A stretch of DNA of 20,911 nt from JAMCYG01 sp027365565 (lineage in GTDB: Archaea > Micrarchaeota > Micrarchaeia > Micrarchaeales > Micrarchaeaceae), in contig DAHXMI010000007.1 of the NCBI GenBank assembly GCA_027365565.1, forward strand, positions 1 through 20,911, read 5' to 3'. Made by a program: the position numbers and the translations under genes. The notes under the pieces were generated by a model. It saw nothing but the letters and a program-made list of their open reading frames with translations, ran no database searches and had not been told where the DNA came from. Of the stretch, positions 1 through 7,446 are shown in pieces. Every line of letters starts with the position of its first letter. Position 1 is the stretch's first letter.

Positions 1-1
1 G

Positions 2-1375
2 ATCAACGAGACGGCGCTGTACACGTCGTCGACATCCACTTCGACGACAACCTCTACTACTACCTCAACAACTACATCAACGACAACGTCCACCACGACC
101 TCTACTACAACCTCGACCACGACATCCACTACGACGACGACTTCGACCACTACGTCCACTACTACTTCGACAACCACATCCACCACGACCTCTACAACTA
201 CCTCGACCACATCCACATCCACCACAACATCTTCTACATCTACAATAAGCTATTGCGCCGCCCTCTTGGACAGTGGCACTGCAGGCACGTCAATTAATGC
301 TGGTTGCGCTGATACTGTAAGTGTCTGCAGTGGTGGTGCTTACGGCCCAGGAATAACTAGCCCGTCATGGACTTCAGATACCGCTGGAAACTGTGGCGGT
401 GGCTCCGACTGTGCAACTAACGTTGGCCACCAGGGAAATACATACTGTAGCTATACTATTGCAGGATCATCTCCTGGAGGGGTTGTCGGCTCCGAAGGCG
501 CCAATTTTAACAGCTATCAGAAATTTAGCGGCACTACTTCAGTTTATAACACCCAAGGCACATATTCCGGCACGGTTACTGTGAGCTATAGCGTACCAAC
601 ATTCCAAACAAGCGGCGGTAAAGCCCTAGTGGAGATTATAGGTGGGTGCGGTAATAGTGGCTACTGCACAGAGCTCAGCTCCAGTTGCAGCAGCGCGAAT
701 TTGGTGATGTTTAATAACTCATGGAACGGCACAGCAGGGGGAGGTATAGCTGAAAATGCATGTTACCTGAGTTCGGGATCTTATTCGGCTACATTGTATT
801 ACAGCAATCCCGGCAGCTCGTATACCACCTTCGGCTCTCTAGGCGTATACGTTTTCGCGACAACCACGTCAACCACAACCACGTCGACTTCGACCACGTC
901 AACCTCAACCACATCGACCTCGACAACCTCGGCCACGACAACCTCGGCCACGACCACAGCATCCTACTCTGATGGATCGGTGTACGGAAGCATGGGTATT
1001 ACAATGGCCAACGGCACAGTAGTCAAAGCGTCCGACGTGAAGGTCGGAGATGTGCAGCTCTCCTACAATCTGAAGACAGGCGCCCTGGAGCCATCGGTCA
1101 TCACGTACGTGCAGTCGTTCATCACAAACAATACATACATATTCAACGGCAATCTCAAGGTCGACTCCCATGAAACAATGCTGATAAACGGTACATGGCA
1201 GAAGGCCTACAAGGCCAAGGTCGGCGATACCCTGTTTAACGGCCTGCTGGGAAGGAACGTGACAATATACTCGATAAAGAAACTGGATGTTGGCGGCAGG
1301 GTATACGACTTCTTGGGCAGCCCGGTGAACGACTATATTGCCAACGGATATGTGATTGACATACAGGAAAGCTAG
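2..1375 (+). CDS. Thr/Ser-stalked surface protein with C-terminal Hint-like domain (5' partial)
   Basis: The reading frame is open from base 2 with no stop and no convincing start, so the N-terminus lies outside the window. Visible order: a Thr/Ser-only stalk (about 29-246); a Cys-containing, Gly/Ser/Tyr-rich domain (about 247-860) that looks like an extracellular beta-rich fold with likely disulfides; a second Thr/Ser stalk (about 860-961); and a C-terminal domain (977-1372, ~132 residues) resembling a Hint (hedgehog/intein) fold. Hint features seen are an NGT turn followed by KVGD, a His in VDSHE, a second KVGD, and a final VYDFL...DYIANGYVIDI segment. Ser replaces the usual Cys1, and the terminal His-Asn is absent, so splicing looks impossible; N-terminal cleavage might remain. 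Mucin-like stalks suggest an O-glycosylated envelope protein. The next gene begins 28 bp later. The Hint call is by eye; function is unknown. Confidence 0.8.
   Translation: MNETALYTSSTSTSTTTSTTTSTTTSTTTSTTTSTTTSTTTSTTTTTSTTTSTTTSTTTSTTTSTTTSTTSTSTTTSSTSTISYCAALLDSGTAGTSINAGCADTVSVCSGGAYGPGITSPSWTSDTAGNCGGGSDCATNVGHQGNTYCSYTIAGSSPGGVVGSEGANFNSYQKFSGTTSVYNTQGTYSGTVTVSYSVPTFQTSGGKALVEIIGGCGNSGYCTELSSSCSSANLVMFNNSWNGTAGGGIAENACYLSSGSYSATLYYSNPGSSYTTFGSLGVYVFATTTSTTTTSTSTTSTSTTSTSTTSATTTSATTTASYSDGSVYGSMGITMANGTVVKASDVKVGDVQLSYNLKTGALEPSVITYVQSFITNNTYIFNGNLKVDSHETMLINGTWQKAYKAKVGDTLFNGLLGRNVTIYSIKKLDVGGRVYDFLGSPVNDYIANGYVIDIQES
29..246 (+). repeat. Low-complexity Thr/Ser coding repeat, stalk 1
   Basis: Degenerate ACN/TCN codon tract encoding repeated Thr-Thr-Ser units in the frame of the surrounding gene. 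The codons vary although the amino acids stay Thr/Ser, which suggests selection on the protein rather than recent DNA duplication. It resembles mucin-like spacers of archaeal surface proteins. Confidence 0.9.
860..961 (+). repeat. Low-complexity Thr/Ser coding repeat, stalk 2
   Basis: Second ACN/TCN tract encoding Thr/Ser with a few Ala residues. It links the Cys-containing domain to the Hint-like domain of the same protein and uses the same repeat style as the first stalk. Confidence 0.85.
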
Positions 1376-1403
1376 TGCATACATAGCATTGATGGTGATA
1401 AAT

Positions 1404-2288
1404 ATGAATGACGATTATGGGAGTGCAGTACTTCCTGACGCGCAGCAGGCACAGCCAGCGCAGCAATCACGGCCAATACAGAGTGGTGCGACTCCGCGCC
1501 ATTTCGCCACCGTGCTAATATTGACAATAGTCATAATCGCCACGCTCATCGTGGTGCTGTACAGTTCTGGGATTATGCATACCCGCGCGACTACAAGCAC
1601 ACCGTCGACTACGGCCCAGGTATACATCAACCTGCACAAGACGGTGTTCAACAGTACATTTCTGTTATTCGGGCTGCTGAACAGTTCCATATACCATCAA
1701 TACATAAACGGAACGTACACGCCATTTGTGCTCACGCCTAACATAACCGTACCAGAAGCGGTGTTCAACTCATACGGCCTCAACTTCACTTCCGATCTTA
1801 TGACCGCACCGGTGGAATATCCACCATGGTACACCCTCAACATACCTGCAGCATACTCCAACTTCACATACCCAATAATAACTTCAATATACGCATACAA
1901 CACGACGAACGATTCTGCTGCGGCCACTCTCTATGATTATGAGATATCAGGCCAGCGCGTATTCGGCGCAGACATGAACGGAACTGCAGTGTACAACAAA
2001 ACCGTCTATTACGCATACAATTTCTCGACAGTTGTAAATAAGGGTGTGCCAAACTACACCCATACTGGCATTATATCCAGGTATCCTATAAACCTGGGTA
2101 TGCCGGGAGTCAATGCAACTGTTCTGGACAGCTATCCAATGTACAACACCACCGACGATTATGTAATAGTAACTAAGTATAGCCATTACATGATAATATT
2201 CGAGTTCTACGGTGTCATCGGAAAGTTCAATCAGAAGTATGGCACAGATATTGTGACCAACTACTACGGGAAAGCCTACAAAGTCTGA
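1404..2288 (+). CDS. N-terminally anchored surface protein rich in N-glycosylation sequons
   Basis: About 294 aa, no recognised family. The ATG at 1404 is preferred because GGTGAT ends 4 nt before it; in-frame starts upstream (1356, 1392) lack such a site. A short Gln/Pro/Ala-rich cytoplasmic segment (~residues 1-35) precedes one hydrophobic helix (~37-58), giving a probable N-in, C-out single-pass topology. The remaining ~235 residues contain about 14 N-X-S/T sequons and many Tyr residues but no catalytic motif I can see. It lies 28 bp after the Hint-like surface protein and 16 bp before another sequon-rich protein on the same strand, so the three are probably co-transcribed. An envelope glycoprotein is the likely role. 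Confidence 0.8.
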   Translation: MNDDYGSAVLPDAQQAQPAQQSRPIQSGATPRHFATVLILTIVIIATLIVVLYSSGIMHTRATTSTPSTTAQVYINLHKTVFNSTFLLFGLLNSSIYHQYINGTYTPFVLTPNITVPEAVFNSYGLNFTSDLMTAPVEYPPWYTLNIPAAYSNFTYPIITSIYAYNTTNDSAAATLYDYEISGQRVFGADMNGTAVYNKTVYYAYNFSTVVNKGVPNYTHTGIISRYPINLGMPGVNATVLDSYPMYNTTDDYVIVTKYSHYMIIFEFYGVIGKFNQKYGTDIVTNYYGKAYKV

Positions 2289-2304
2289 TGGAGAGGGGGC
2301 ATGA

Positions 2305-2946
2305 GTGACCATGGCTGGTACATACGCTTACATTGCAGGAGCGCTGGTTGTAATCGTGGTGCTGTCCTCTATAGCTTTATATATAGGCAATCCGCTATCA
2401 TCGCCTGTGGGGATAGGTATAACCTCCTCGGACGTGTCCAGTATTGCAGGCAGTAACTTTACCCTAATCGCCAACAAGATAGTGGGCCTTTCCGGGGCGG
2501 AGGCGAGTCTCGGTTATCTTTCAGTATTGGACAAAGTGTTTCAAGGCAAGCTGAACGCCACGCAAGACAATACCACCATAGCGTTCATGCTCATGCGCAC
2601 AAAGAACGACAGCATACCTGTAAGCGTGCTGCAGAGCGAGCTGAACCTTGCAAATGTCTCTACCGTGCATGCGGGCAGCTACTACAACATATCCAGAGTC
2701 GATAATTTCTCATTCGATGGGGCCAACGTTACCCTTTACCAGATATTTGACATAGCTGCCTCGAACAGCGTGGAGATTGCGAATATGCAGACGGCAAACG
2801 TGCCAATAATGCCGTACTACCAGTACACAACCTTATTTGCATACGGGAGCTACTATGGAAGCGTAACGCTGAATGCGTACGGTAAGTCCCAGAGATATAG
2901 CAACATCTCGATGGACCTCGGCAGGCTCCTGTTGAACCATACCTGA
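2305..2946 (+). CDS. Small membrane-anchored protein rich in N-glycosylation sequons
   Basis: 213 aa if the GTG at 2305 is used, 211 if the ATG at 2311 is used; a purine-rich GAGAGGGGG at 2291-2299 could serve either. An N-terminal hydrophobic helix (~residues 6-27) acts as a signal anchor. The exported part has about 10 N-X-S/T sequons and no Cys, suggesting an extracellular domain. No family is recognised. It is the third in a same-strand run of surface-type genes (16 bp after the previous stop) and resembles its upstream neighbour in layout, not obviously in sequence. The following gene is convergent. Confidence 0.78.
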   Translation: MTMAGTYAYIAGALVVIVVLSSIALYIGNPLSSPVGIGITSSDVSSIAGSNFTLIANKIVGLSGAEASLGYLSVLDKVFQGKLNATQDNTTIAFMLMRTKNDSIPVSVLQSELNLANVSTVHAGSYYNISRVDNFSFDGANVTLYQIFDIAASNSVEIANMQTANVPIMPYYQYTTLFAYGSYYGSVTLNAYGKSQRYSNISMDLGRLLLNHT

Positions 2947-3049
2947 CCGCATGGCCATCTGGCCTCGGGAGGGCAAGAGCGAACAAATTCTTCATTCGAC
3001 TAATGTCCGGTAGTGGCAGCGTCCAATGCATAGAAATAGCGATAGAATA

Positions 3050-3655
3050 TCACGAAGTGAGGCCCAGCCCGCTGTTGAGCTCCGCCTTGCCGTAGTCGGA
3101 TTTCCTGAACTCATTCTCGAGCATGGCCATGACTATCTCATCCGAATATCCCTCTTCCACCTTCGCGCTCTCCCGTAGCACCCCTTCGCGCCTGAAGCCT
3201 ATGCGCTCCAGCATGCGTATGGACGGCGCATTGCTCTTGAACGAGACTGCTGATACTCTGTGCACGCCAAGTTCCTTGAATGCAAATGAGACAATCAGGG
3301 AGACTGCATAGCTGCCATAGCCCCTGCCATGGTAGTCCTTACCTAGCCAATACCCTATCTCGCAGCTGTTATTGCTGGGGTCTATCTTCGTTATCGCGAC
3401 TATGCCTATCAGATCCCCGTTTCCGTCCCGCACTCCGAAGTGAAATGCCGAGCCTGCAGTAGCAGACGCTATCGTGTACTCTATAAGGCCGATCGCGTGC
3501 GTTACCGTATAAGGATATGGGAATGAGCCCATAGGGGCTATGCTCTGCGAAAGCTCCTTGTAATTCGCAAGATACGCGAGCCTCTCGGCGTCGTTTATGC
3601 TGAGGCTCCGAAGTGACACTGCGCCCTCATGCTCCGACCTCTTAACCCTTGCCAT
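3050..3655 (-). CDS. GNAT N-acetyltransferase, RimJ/RimL-like
   Basis: 201 aa, the usual length for this family. The N-terminal SLRSLSINDAERLAYL matches the start of Acetyltransf_3 proteins. The acetyl-CoA-binding motif A lies in the segment around GYWLGKDYHGRGYGSYAV (~101-118), with the diagnostic Gly-Arg-Gly-Tyr-Gly pyrophosphate loop. A later NAPSIRMLERIGFRREG (~142-158) is the typical motif B, and the tail carries the ES..VEEGYSDEIVM pattern. Family members acetylate N-termini of ribosomal proteins or small amines; the substrate here cannot be told. The ATG follows a strong GGAGAGGGTGGG. It lies 19 bp after the LRV/HEAT-like gene and is probably co-transcribed with it. Confidence 0.92.
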   Translation of the reverse strand: MARVKRSEHEGAVSLRSLSINDAERLAYLANYKELSQSIAPMGSFPYPYTVTHAIGLIEYTIASATAGSAFHFGVRDGNGDLIGIVAITKIDPSNNSCEIGYWLGKDYHGRGYGSYAVSLIVSFAFKELGVHRVSAVSFKSNAPSIRMLERIGFRREGVLRESAKVEEGYSDEIVMAMLENEFRKSDYGKAELNSGLGLTS

Positions 3656-3674
3656 TCGCCCACCCTCTCCAGCC

Positions 3675-4406
3675 TTAAGCGGAATCCCTCCTCATATGGA
3701 AGAAATTTACAGCTACATCCCTCTCAATTAGCTTCTCTAGCGTAATTTTTGCTGCTTTTCTCACACCTTCATCCTCGTCATCACACAGTATGCGCATGCA
3801 CTTTTCAGGTGTCCTAATGCACTCGGCAACTGCTTCCCTCACAATGGGGTTCTTATGCCTGCTGAGCCTGCTGAGCGCCTTTGAGGTGCTAAGCCCGTGC
3901 TCGTTCTTAATATACGACTCTATAACCTGGTAATCCTCATTGCCGCGTGACAGCCTTTCAAGCACCTTCCTGTATTTTGTGACGAATGCCACAAGGGCCC
4001 TAACGCCGGGTTGCTTCTCCCTCGAGAAGGCGTCATGCACAGCAAACGGGGCATGTTCGTTCTTTATGATAGCATCAGCCAGGTTTTCCCTCTCATACTT
4101 GTCGGGGATATCGCCATACAGGACCCTATGGGCCAGTTCCTCAAGGACCTCCGCATCCTTATCGTGTTCGGAAAGGAAAGCGAGAATTTTCTGCTCCTCT
4201 GTGACTTCAGCGAGACGCCGCCTCATTTCTGTGGAGCCCTCGGTTGCATAGGCCATCTGCTTCTCCAATGGCTCATCGCCCCTGACAAATGCAGGGTCTA
4301 TCCTGAGCATGTGCGGTGTACCTGCTGCTGCAGCAGGCTCTTCCCATTTATCGAGCAGAAATTGCTGGCTGGATAAAGAGGATGTTTTCCTCTTATAAGA
4401 TCCCAT
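3675..4406 (-). CDS. LRV/HEAT-like helical repeat protein
   Basis: 243 aa, soluble, charged, with no signal peptide or TM segment. The C-terminal third contains units like NPIVREAVAECIRTPEKC followed by DDEDEGVRKAAKITLEKL (~183-227), close to leucine-rich-repeat-variant or HEAT-type alpha-helical repeats. Upstream segments (~60-170) are also helical and may hold degenerate repeats. Such proteins usually act as protein-binding scaffolds; no partner is evident. A TATA-like element lies about 30 bp upstream of the ATG, so the transcript is likely leaderless or nearly so, and no Shine-Dalgarno site is seen. It leads a two-gene unit with the GNAT gene and diverges from the phosphate transporter. 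Confidence 0.78.
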   Translation of the reverse strand: MGSYKRKTSSLSSQQFLLDKWEEPAAAAGTPHMLRIDPAFVRGDEPLEKQMAYATEGSTEMRRRLAEVTEEQKILAFLSEHDKDAEVLEELAHRVLYGDIPDKYERENLADAIIKNEHAPFAVHDAFSREKQPGVRALVAFVTKYRKVLERLSRGNEDYQVIESYIKNEHGLSTSKALSRLSRHKNPIVREAVAECIRTPEKCMRILCDDEDEGVRKAAKITLEKLIERDVAVNFFHMRRDSA

Positions 4407-4430
4407 ACAAATAAAACGTGCCTAACCTAT

Positions 4431-4443
4431 TATTTATAAATTT
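4431..4443 (-). promoter_or_regulatory. TATA element of the LRV-like gene
   Basis: On the minus strand this reads AAATTTATAAATA. Its centre is ~31 bp upstream of the ATG at 4406, which places transcription start within a few bases of the start codon and fits a leaderless mRNA. Confidence 0.6.
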
Positions 4444-4482
4444 GCCTCATGCCTGACTAACCAATGAATTGGTATGGCAAAT
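4440..4482. repeat. Nested inverted repeat in a divergent promoter, possible operator
   Basis: Inner arms ACCAAT (4460-4465) and ATTGGT (4468-4473) are separated by 2 bp. Outer arms ATTTGCC (4440-4446) and GGCAAAT (4476-4482) flank them. The element sits between the two divergent TATA boxes of the LRV-like gene and the phosphate transporter, where a repressor could control both. No family of regulator is implied. Confidence 0.5.
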
Positions 4483-4500
4483 GTGCCCAGCACGCCATTA

Positions 4501-4508
4501 TTTTTATA
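4501..4508 (+). promoter_or_regulatory. TATA element of the phosphate transporter fusion
   Basis: TTTTTATA, centred ~24 bp upstream of the ATG at 4528. The predicted start of transcription is near 4530, compatible with a leaderless start at 4528 or a ~36-nt leader before the alternative ATG at 4567. Confidence 0.55.
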
Positions 4509-4527
4509 CCTATGCAAACAAGCGTAA

Positions 4528-6561
4528 ATGCGCCATTCGATCCGAATCGGCGCATGGGGGGACGAAATGCAGCAGGCAAAGTACATAACCGACGATATAG
4601 AAGGAGCGAAACTGAGCAGGTCGCACATCAAGATAATGCTGGTGGCGGGCATGAGCTTTTTCACAGACGCCTACGACCTGTTCGTCATCGGCGTCGCGCT
4701 ACTAATGCTTAAGAGCGTCTTCAATCTGAGCACATTCCAGCTCGGCCTGATAGCCAGCGCGGCGCTTTTCGGCGCCGTGCTCGGCCCTATACTGTTCGGA
4801 AGGATTGCAGACAGGTTCGGCAGGAAGAGCACCTTCTGGATAACTATAATAATACTGATAATAGGTGCTATCGGCTCCGCGACGTCTTTCGGCTGGCTGC
4901 AGCTGGTTCTGTGGCGATTCCTCCTCGGAGTAGGCATAGGCGGCGACTATCCCTTGAGTTCCACGATAGTCGCGGAGTATGCGAACAGGAACGACCGCGG
5001 CAAGCTAGTCGCATCTACATTCTCCATGCAGGGGTTCGGCATAGCTGCAGGGGTCGCGGCCGCGTTTCTGCTGCTTCACTTCAATGTCTCGCTAGGCTAT
5101 AGCTGGAGGCTGCTTCTGGCCTTCGGGGCTATACCTTCAGTAGCAATATTGTACTACAGGCTCAAGTTCAAAGAGACGCCCACATACAGCCTCATGACGG
5201 GCAATGTTGCCGAAGCCGCCAAGGCTATGGGCCTCGGTGCTAAGACGGTATTGGGCAGCAGGCTGCGCCTGCCGAGGATAAGCCTTCGCGAATTCATGCA
5301 CGATCACTGGAAGATCGTGCTCGGCACTGCGGTCTCCTGGTTCCTTATGGACATATCATACTACGGCACAGGTATATTCACGCCGTACATGGCTTCGCTA
5401 TTCGGCTTCGCAGGCGTCTATGCTGCGACTAAAGTGTCGGCACTGGTGCTCGTTCTATTCGCAGTGCCCGGCTACTGGATAGCAGTGGCGCTGATAGACA
5501 GGGAAGGCAGAAAGCCCATGCAGGCGATAGGCTTTCTCATAATGGGTGCCGCCTTCCTGGTGCTCTCGGTCTACGGCAACGCGCTTCTGGCGTTTTCGTC
5601 CGCAGCGTTCTTCGCACTGTATGGCGTCACATTCCTGTTCACGAACTACGGGCCGAACACGACTACATACGTCTATCCTGTAGAGACATATCCGACAAGC
5701 ATAAGGGCGACGGGCCACGGCATAGCCGCCACGTCGGGCAAGTTCGGTGCCGCGCTCTCCGCCCTGTTATTCCCTGTAATAATAGAGTCCATAGGAAAGT
5801 TCAGCCTGCTCGCGGCGCTCGGCGGCATAGCACTCATAGGCTTCTTTGTTACAATGTTCCTGCTCCCTGAAACCAAGAGAAGGTCTCTTGTTGAGACATC
5901 CGGCGAAGCCGAGCTGATGATGGTCACCGCTACGCTAAACGAGGAGTTTTCATCGCACATAAGGAACATAAGCGATGCGACCAAAACACTGCACCAAATG
6001 CTGACCTCTAAAAAACTGGGCAACAGCGAGGCCATGTACTCTGATATAAAGGAGAAGGAAAGGGCCGCTGACAGGAACATCCACAACATATATGACTACA
6101 TATCCACGATGCGCACGGGCTCTGTCTCATACATAGACGTCTCGCACCTCGCATCGAGACTTGACGACATAATAGACATGGAGGAGGCCGCCGCGGCGAG
6201 AATCGCGATGTACGGCGTGACCAGGCCGGACAGGCCGATGATGGAGTTTGCGGACCTGATAGACAAATGCGTTTCCACTACAGTCGAGAGCGTTGGCCTT
6301 ATGGGTGACCTCATGGCCGGCTACAAAGGCGTGCAGAGGATCCTCAAGAAGAACTACATAGTCGCATCAGACTACGAGGGCAAGGCCGATGAGCTGCTCA
6401 GGAAGTCACTCGGGACGCTGATAAAACTGAAGGACGTGAAAGAGGTCATAGTGAAGAAGGACATCTACGAGATGCTCGAGAACGTAACCGACAGGTGCAT
6501 CGACGTGTTCGATATACTCAACGACATCACGATGCGCTACCTGAAGGGCAACGGAAAGTGA
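4528..6561 (+). CDS. MFS phosphate:H+ symporter fused to a PhoU/DUF47 domain
   Basis: 677 aa. Residues ~35-450 form a 12-TM major facilitator of the PHT1/Pho84 type: FFTDAYDLF (44-52), the MFS loop GRIADRFGRK (91-100), the phosphate-transporter signature GGDYPLSSTIVAEYANR (138-154) with Asp140, MQGFG (167-171), and WFLMDISYYG (271-280) with Asp275, an acidic position conserved in this family. Residues ~455-677 are soluble and helical and match PhoU-like/DUF47 proteins: a segment around DIKEKERAADRNIHNIY (506-522), RLDDIIDMEEAAAARIAMYG (544-563), and IYEMLENVTDRCIDVFDILN (646-665). DUF47 proteins normally accompany Pit-type transporters as separate genes, so the fusion is unusual. The start is uncertain: ATG 4528 would suit a leaderless mRNA, while ATG 4567 (Met14) follows GGGGAC. 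Expected role: regulated phosphate uptake at the cytoplasmic membrane. Confidence 0.93.
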   Translation: MRHSIRIGAWGDEMQQAKYITDDIEGAKLSRSHIKIMLVAGMSFFTDAYDLFVIGVALLMLKSVFNLSTFQLGLIASAALFGAVLGPILFGRIADRFGRKSTFWITIIILIIGAIGSATSFGWLQLVLWRFLLGVGIGGDYPLSSTIVAEYANRNDRGKLVASTFSMQGFGIAAGVAAAFLLLHFNVSLGYSWRLLLAFGAIPSVAILYYRLKFKETPTYSLMTGNVAEAAKAMGLGAKTVLGSRLRLPRISLREFMHDHWKIVLGTAVSWFLMDISYYGTGIFTPYMASLFGFAGVYAATKVSALVLVLFAVPGYWIAVALIDREGRKPMQAIGFLIMGAAFLVLSVYGNALLAFSSAAFFALYGVTFLFTNYGPNTTTYVYPVETYPTSIRATGHGIAATSGKFGAALSALLFPVIIESIGKFSLLAALGGIALIGFFVTMFLLPETKRRSLVETSGEAELMMVTATLNEEFSSHIRNISDATKTLHQMLTSKKLGNSEAMYSDIKEKERAADRNIHNIYDYISTMRTGSVSYIDVSHLASRLDDIIDMEEAAAARIAMYGVTRPDRPMMEFADLIDKCVSTTVESVGLMGDLMAGYKGVQRILKKNYIVASDYEGKADELLRKSLGTLIKLKDVKEVIVKKDIYEMLENVTDRCIDVFDILNDITMRYLKGNGK

Positions 6562-6615
6562 CTCGCAAGCCATAAAATTGTTTACATCCCTGATATCACA
6601 AAGGGGTGTTATTGG

Positions 6616-7080
6616 ATGGGAGAAACCGTGAAGGATAGGAGCAAGTCTGCCTGCCAGCGCGTCCGCGTGCTGCCGTCGATTCCAGAGGTGCTCGCTGTGG
6701 CGGTGGTGAACATGGGCTTCATAGACCATGCCTGGAAAGACGACTTTGACGTTTCCGATACGTACGAAGCCCTACTAAAAGGTAATCCTTATATCAGGGA
6801 AAAGCAGGGCATGCTTGGTAATTCTGCCGTTGACCCTGATTTCAAGAAGCCCGATGCGGAAATCAGGCAGCATATGCACGGCGGGAAAATGAAGTCTGTC
6901 GCGTTTACCTTGCCTACTGACATGGTAGCCACAATTGCCAATAAGGCAACCGCAGAAAACACCTCCTTCTCCAAAACCCTGGTGGATCTGCTGCTCGAGA
7001 GCCCAAGGGTGCAGGTCTGGGCGCGTGTTGGGCTGCGCACAAACACTGATGGTGCACTAGCGCCCGACGTTTATGATTGA
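6616..7080 (+). CDS. Ribbon-helix-helix domain protein, probable DNA-binding regulator
   Basis: 154 aa. The segment at ~91-128, starting KMKSVAFTLPTDMVATIANK and containing TSFSKTLVDLLLES, fits a ribbon-helix-helix (CopG/Arc-type) fold: a short strand with alternating residues, helix, turn with Ser, then a second helix. The N-terminal ~85 residues are not recognised and no enzymatic motif is seen. GGGGTGTT at 6604-6611 precedes the ATG. It sits between the phosphate transporter and the RNA polymerase operon on the same strand; its targets are unknown. Because it has no partner gene of toxin size, an antitoxin role is not supported. Reality of the ORF rests on the RHH pattern and the Shine-Dalgarno site. 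Confidence 0.68.
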   Translation: MGETVKDRSKSACQRVRVLPSIPEVLAVAVVNMGFIDHAWKDDFDVSDTYEALLKGNPYIREKQGMLGNSAVDPDFKKPDAEIRQHMHGGKMKSVAFTLPTDMVATIANKATAENTSFSKTLVDLLLESPRVQVWARVGLRTNTDGALAPDVYD

Positions 7081-7103
7081 CCCATATCTGCGCACTAATA
7101 ATC

Positions 7104-7117
7104 AAAAGGTATATATT
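7104..7117 (+). promoter_or_regulatory. BRE/TATA promoter of the RNA polymerase operon
   Basis: AAAAGG followed by TATATATT (7110-7117), a good archaeal purine-rich BRE plus TATA box. The expected start site near 7140 leaves a ~45-nt leader before rpoH. Confidence 0.72.
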
Positions 7118-7184
7118 TGTTACAGTTTATTAGATACTACAGCCTGACATCGTCTATTTAGTATCATCTCTGTTTGGTGAGCCG

Positions 7185-7409
7185 TTGCTTCCAGTCCCTG
7201 AACTGATTCCCGAACACAAGCTACTTAGCGAGAGCGAGGCAAAGAAGGTAGCCTCAAAGTTCAATGTGCGTCCAGAGGATTTCCCGAAGATGCTCAGCAG
7301 CGACCCGCAGGCGATGAAACTCGGTGCGGAGCCTGGTATGCTCATAGAGATAAAGAGAAACGACGACGGCAACAAGTACATGTACTACAGGTACGTCGTC
7401 AAGGGCTGA
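7185..7409 (+). CDS. rpoH: DNA-directed RNA polymerase subunit H (Rpb5-like)
   Basis: 74 aa, matching the C-terminal-domain-only archaeal subunit H. Recognisable are VPELIPEHKLLSESEAKK near the N-terminus, then FPKMLSSDPQAMKLGAEPG and the closing YMYYRYVVKG. It binds the jaw region of the enzyme near downstream DNA. The start is a TTG at 7185: GGTGA at 7176-7180 gives the same 9-nt offset (first G to start codon) seen in rpoB1 and the M1 aminopeptidase gene, and translating from here gives the expected length. First gene of the rpo operon, 37 bp before rpoB2, in the classic archaeal order H-B-A. Confidence 0.95.
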   Translation: MLPVPELIPEHKLLSESEAKKVASKFNVRPEDFPKMLSSDPQAMKLGAEPGMLIEIKRNDDGNKYMYYRYVVKG

Positions 7410-7446
7410 ACCCCTAAAGTTTCCCAAAATCCAATAGTGTGATAAA

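Noticed and set aside
29..246. Possible CRISPR array or tandem DNA repeat
   Set aside because: No constant repeat/spacer period; it is an in-frame ACN/TCN tract coding for Thr/Ser with varied codons.
905..1384. A 159-codon minus-strand frame opposite the Hint-like domain
   Set aside because: Shadow of the Thr/Ser-rich and Hint-coding sequence; gives a low-complexity Cys/Gly/Arg tail and no motif.
2947..3049. Strong bidirectional terminator in the convergent gap
   Set aside because: Only a short GGCCA/TGGCC repeat is present and no T-run on either strand; not enough to call a terminator.
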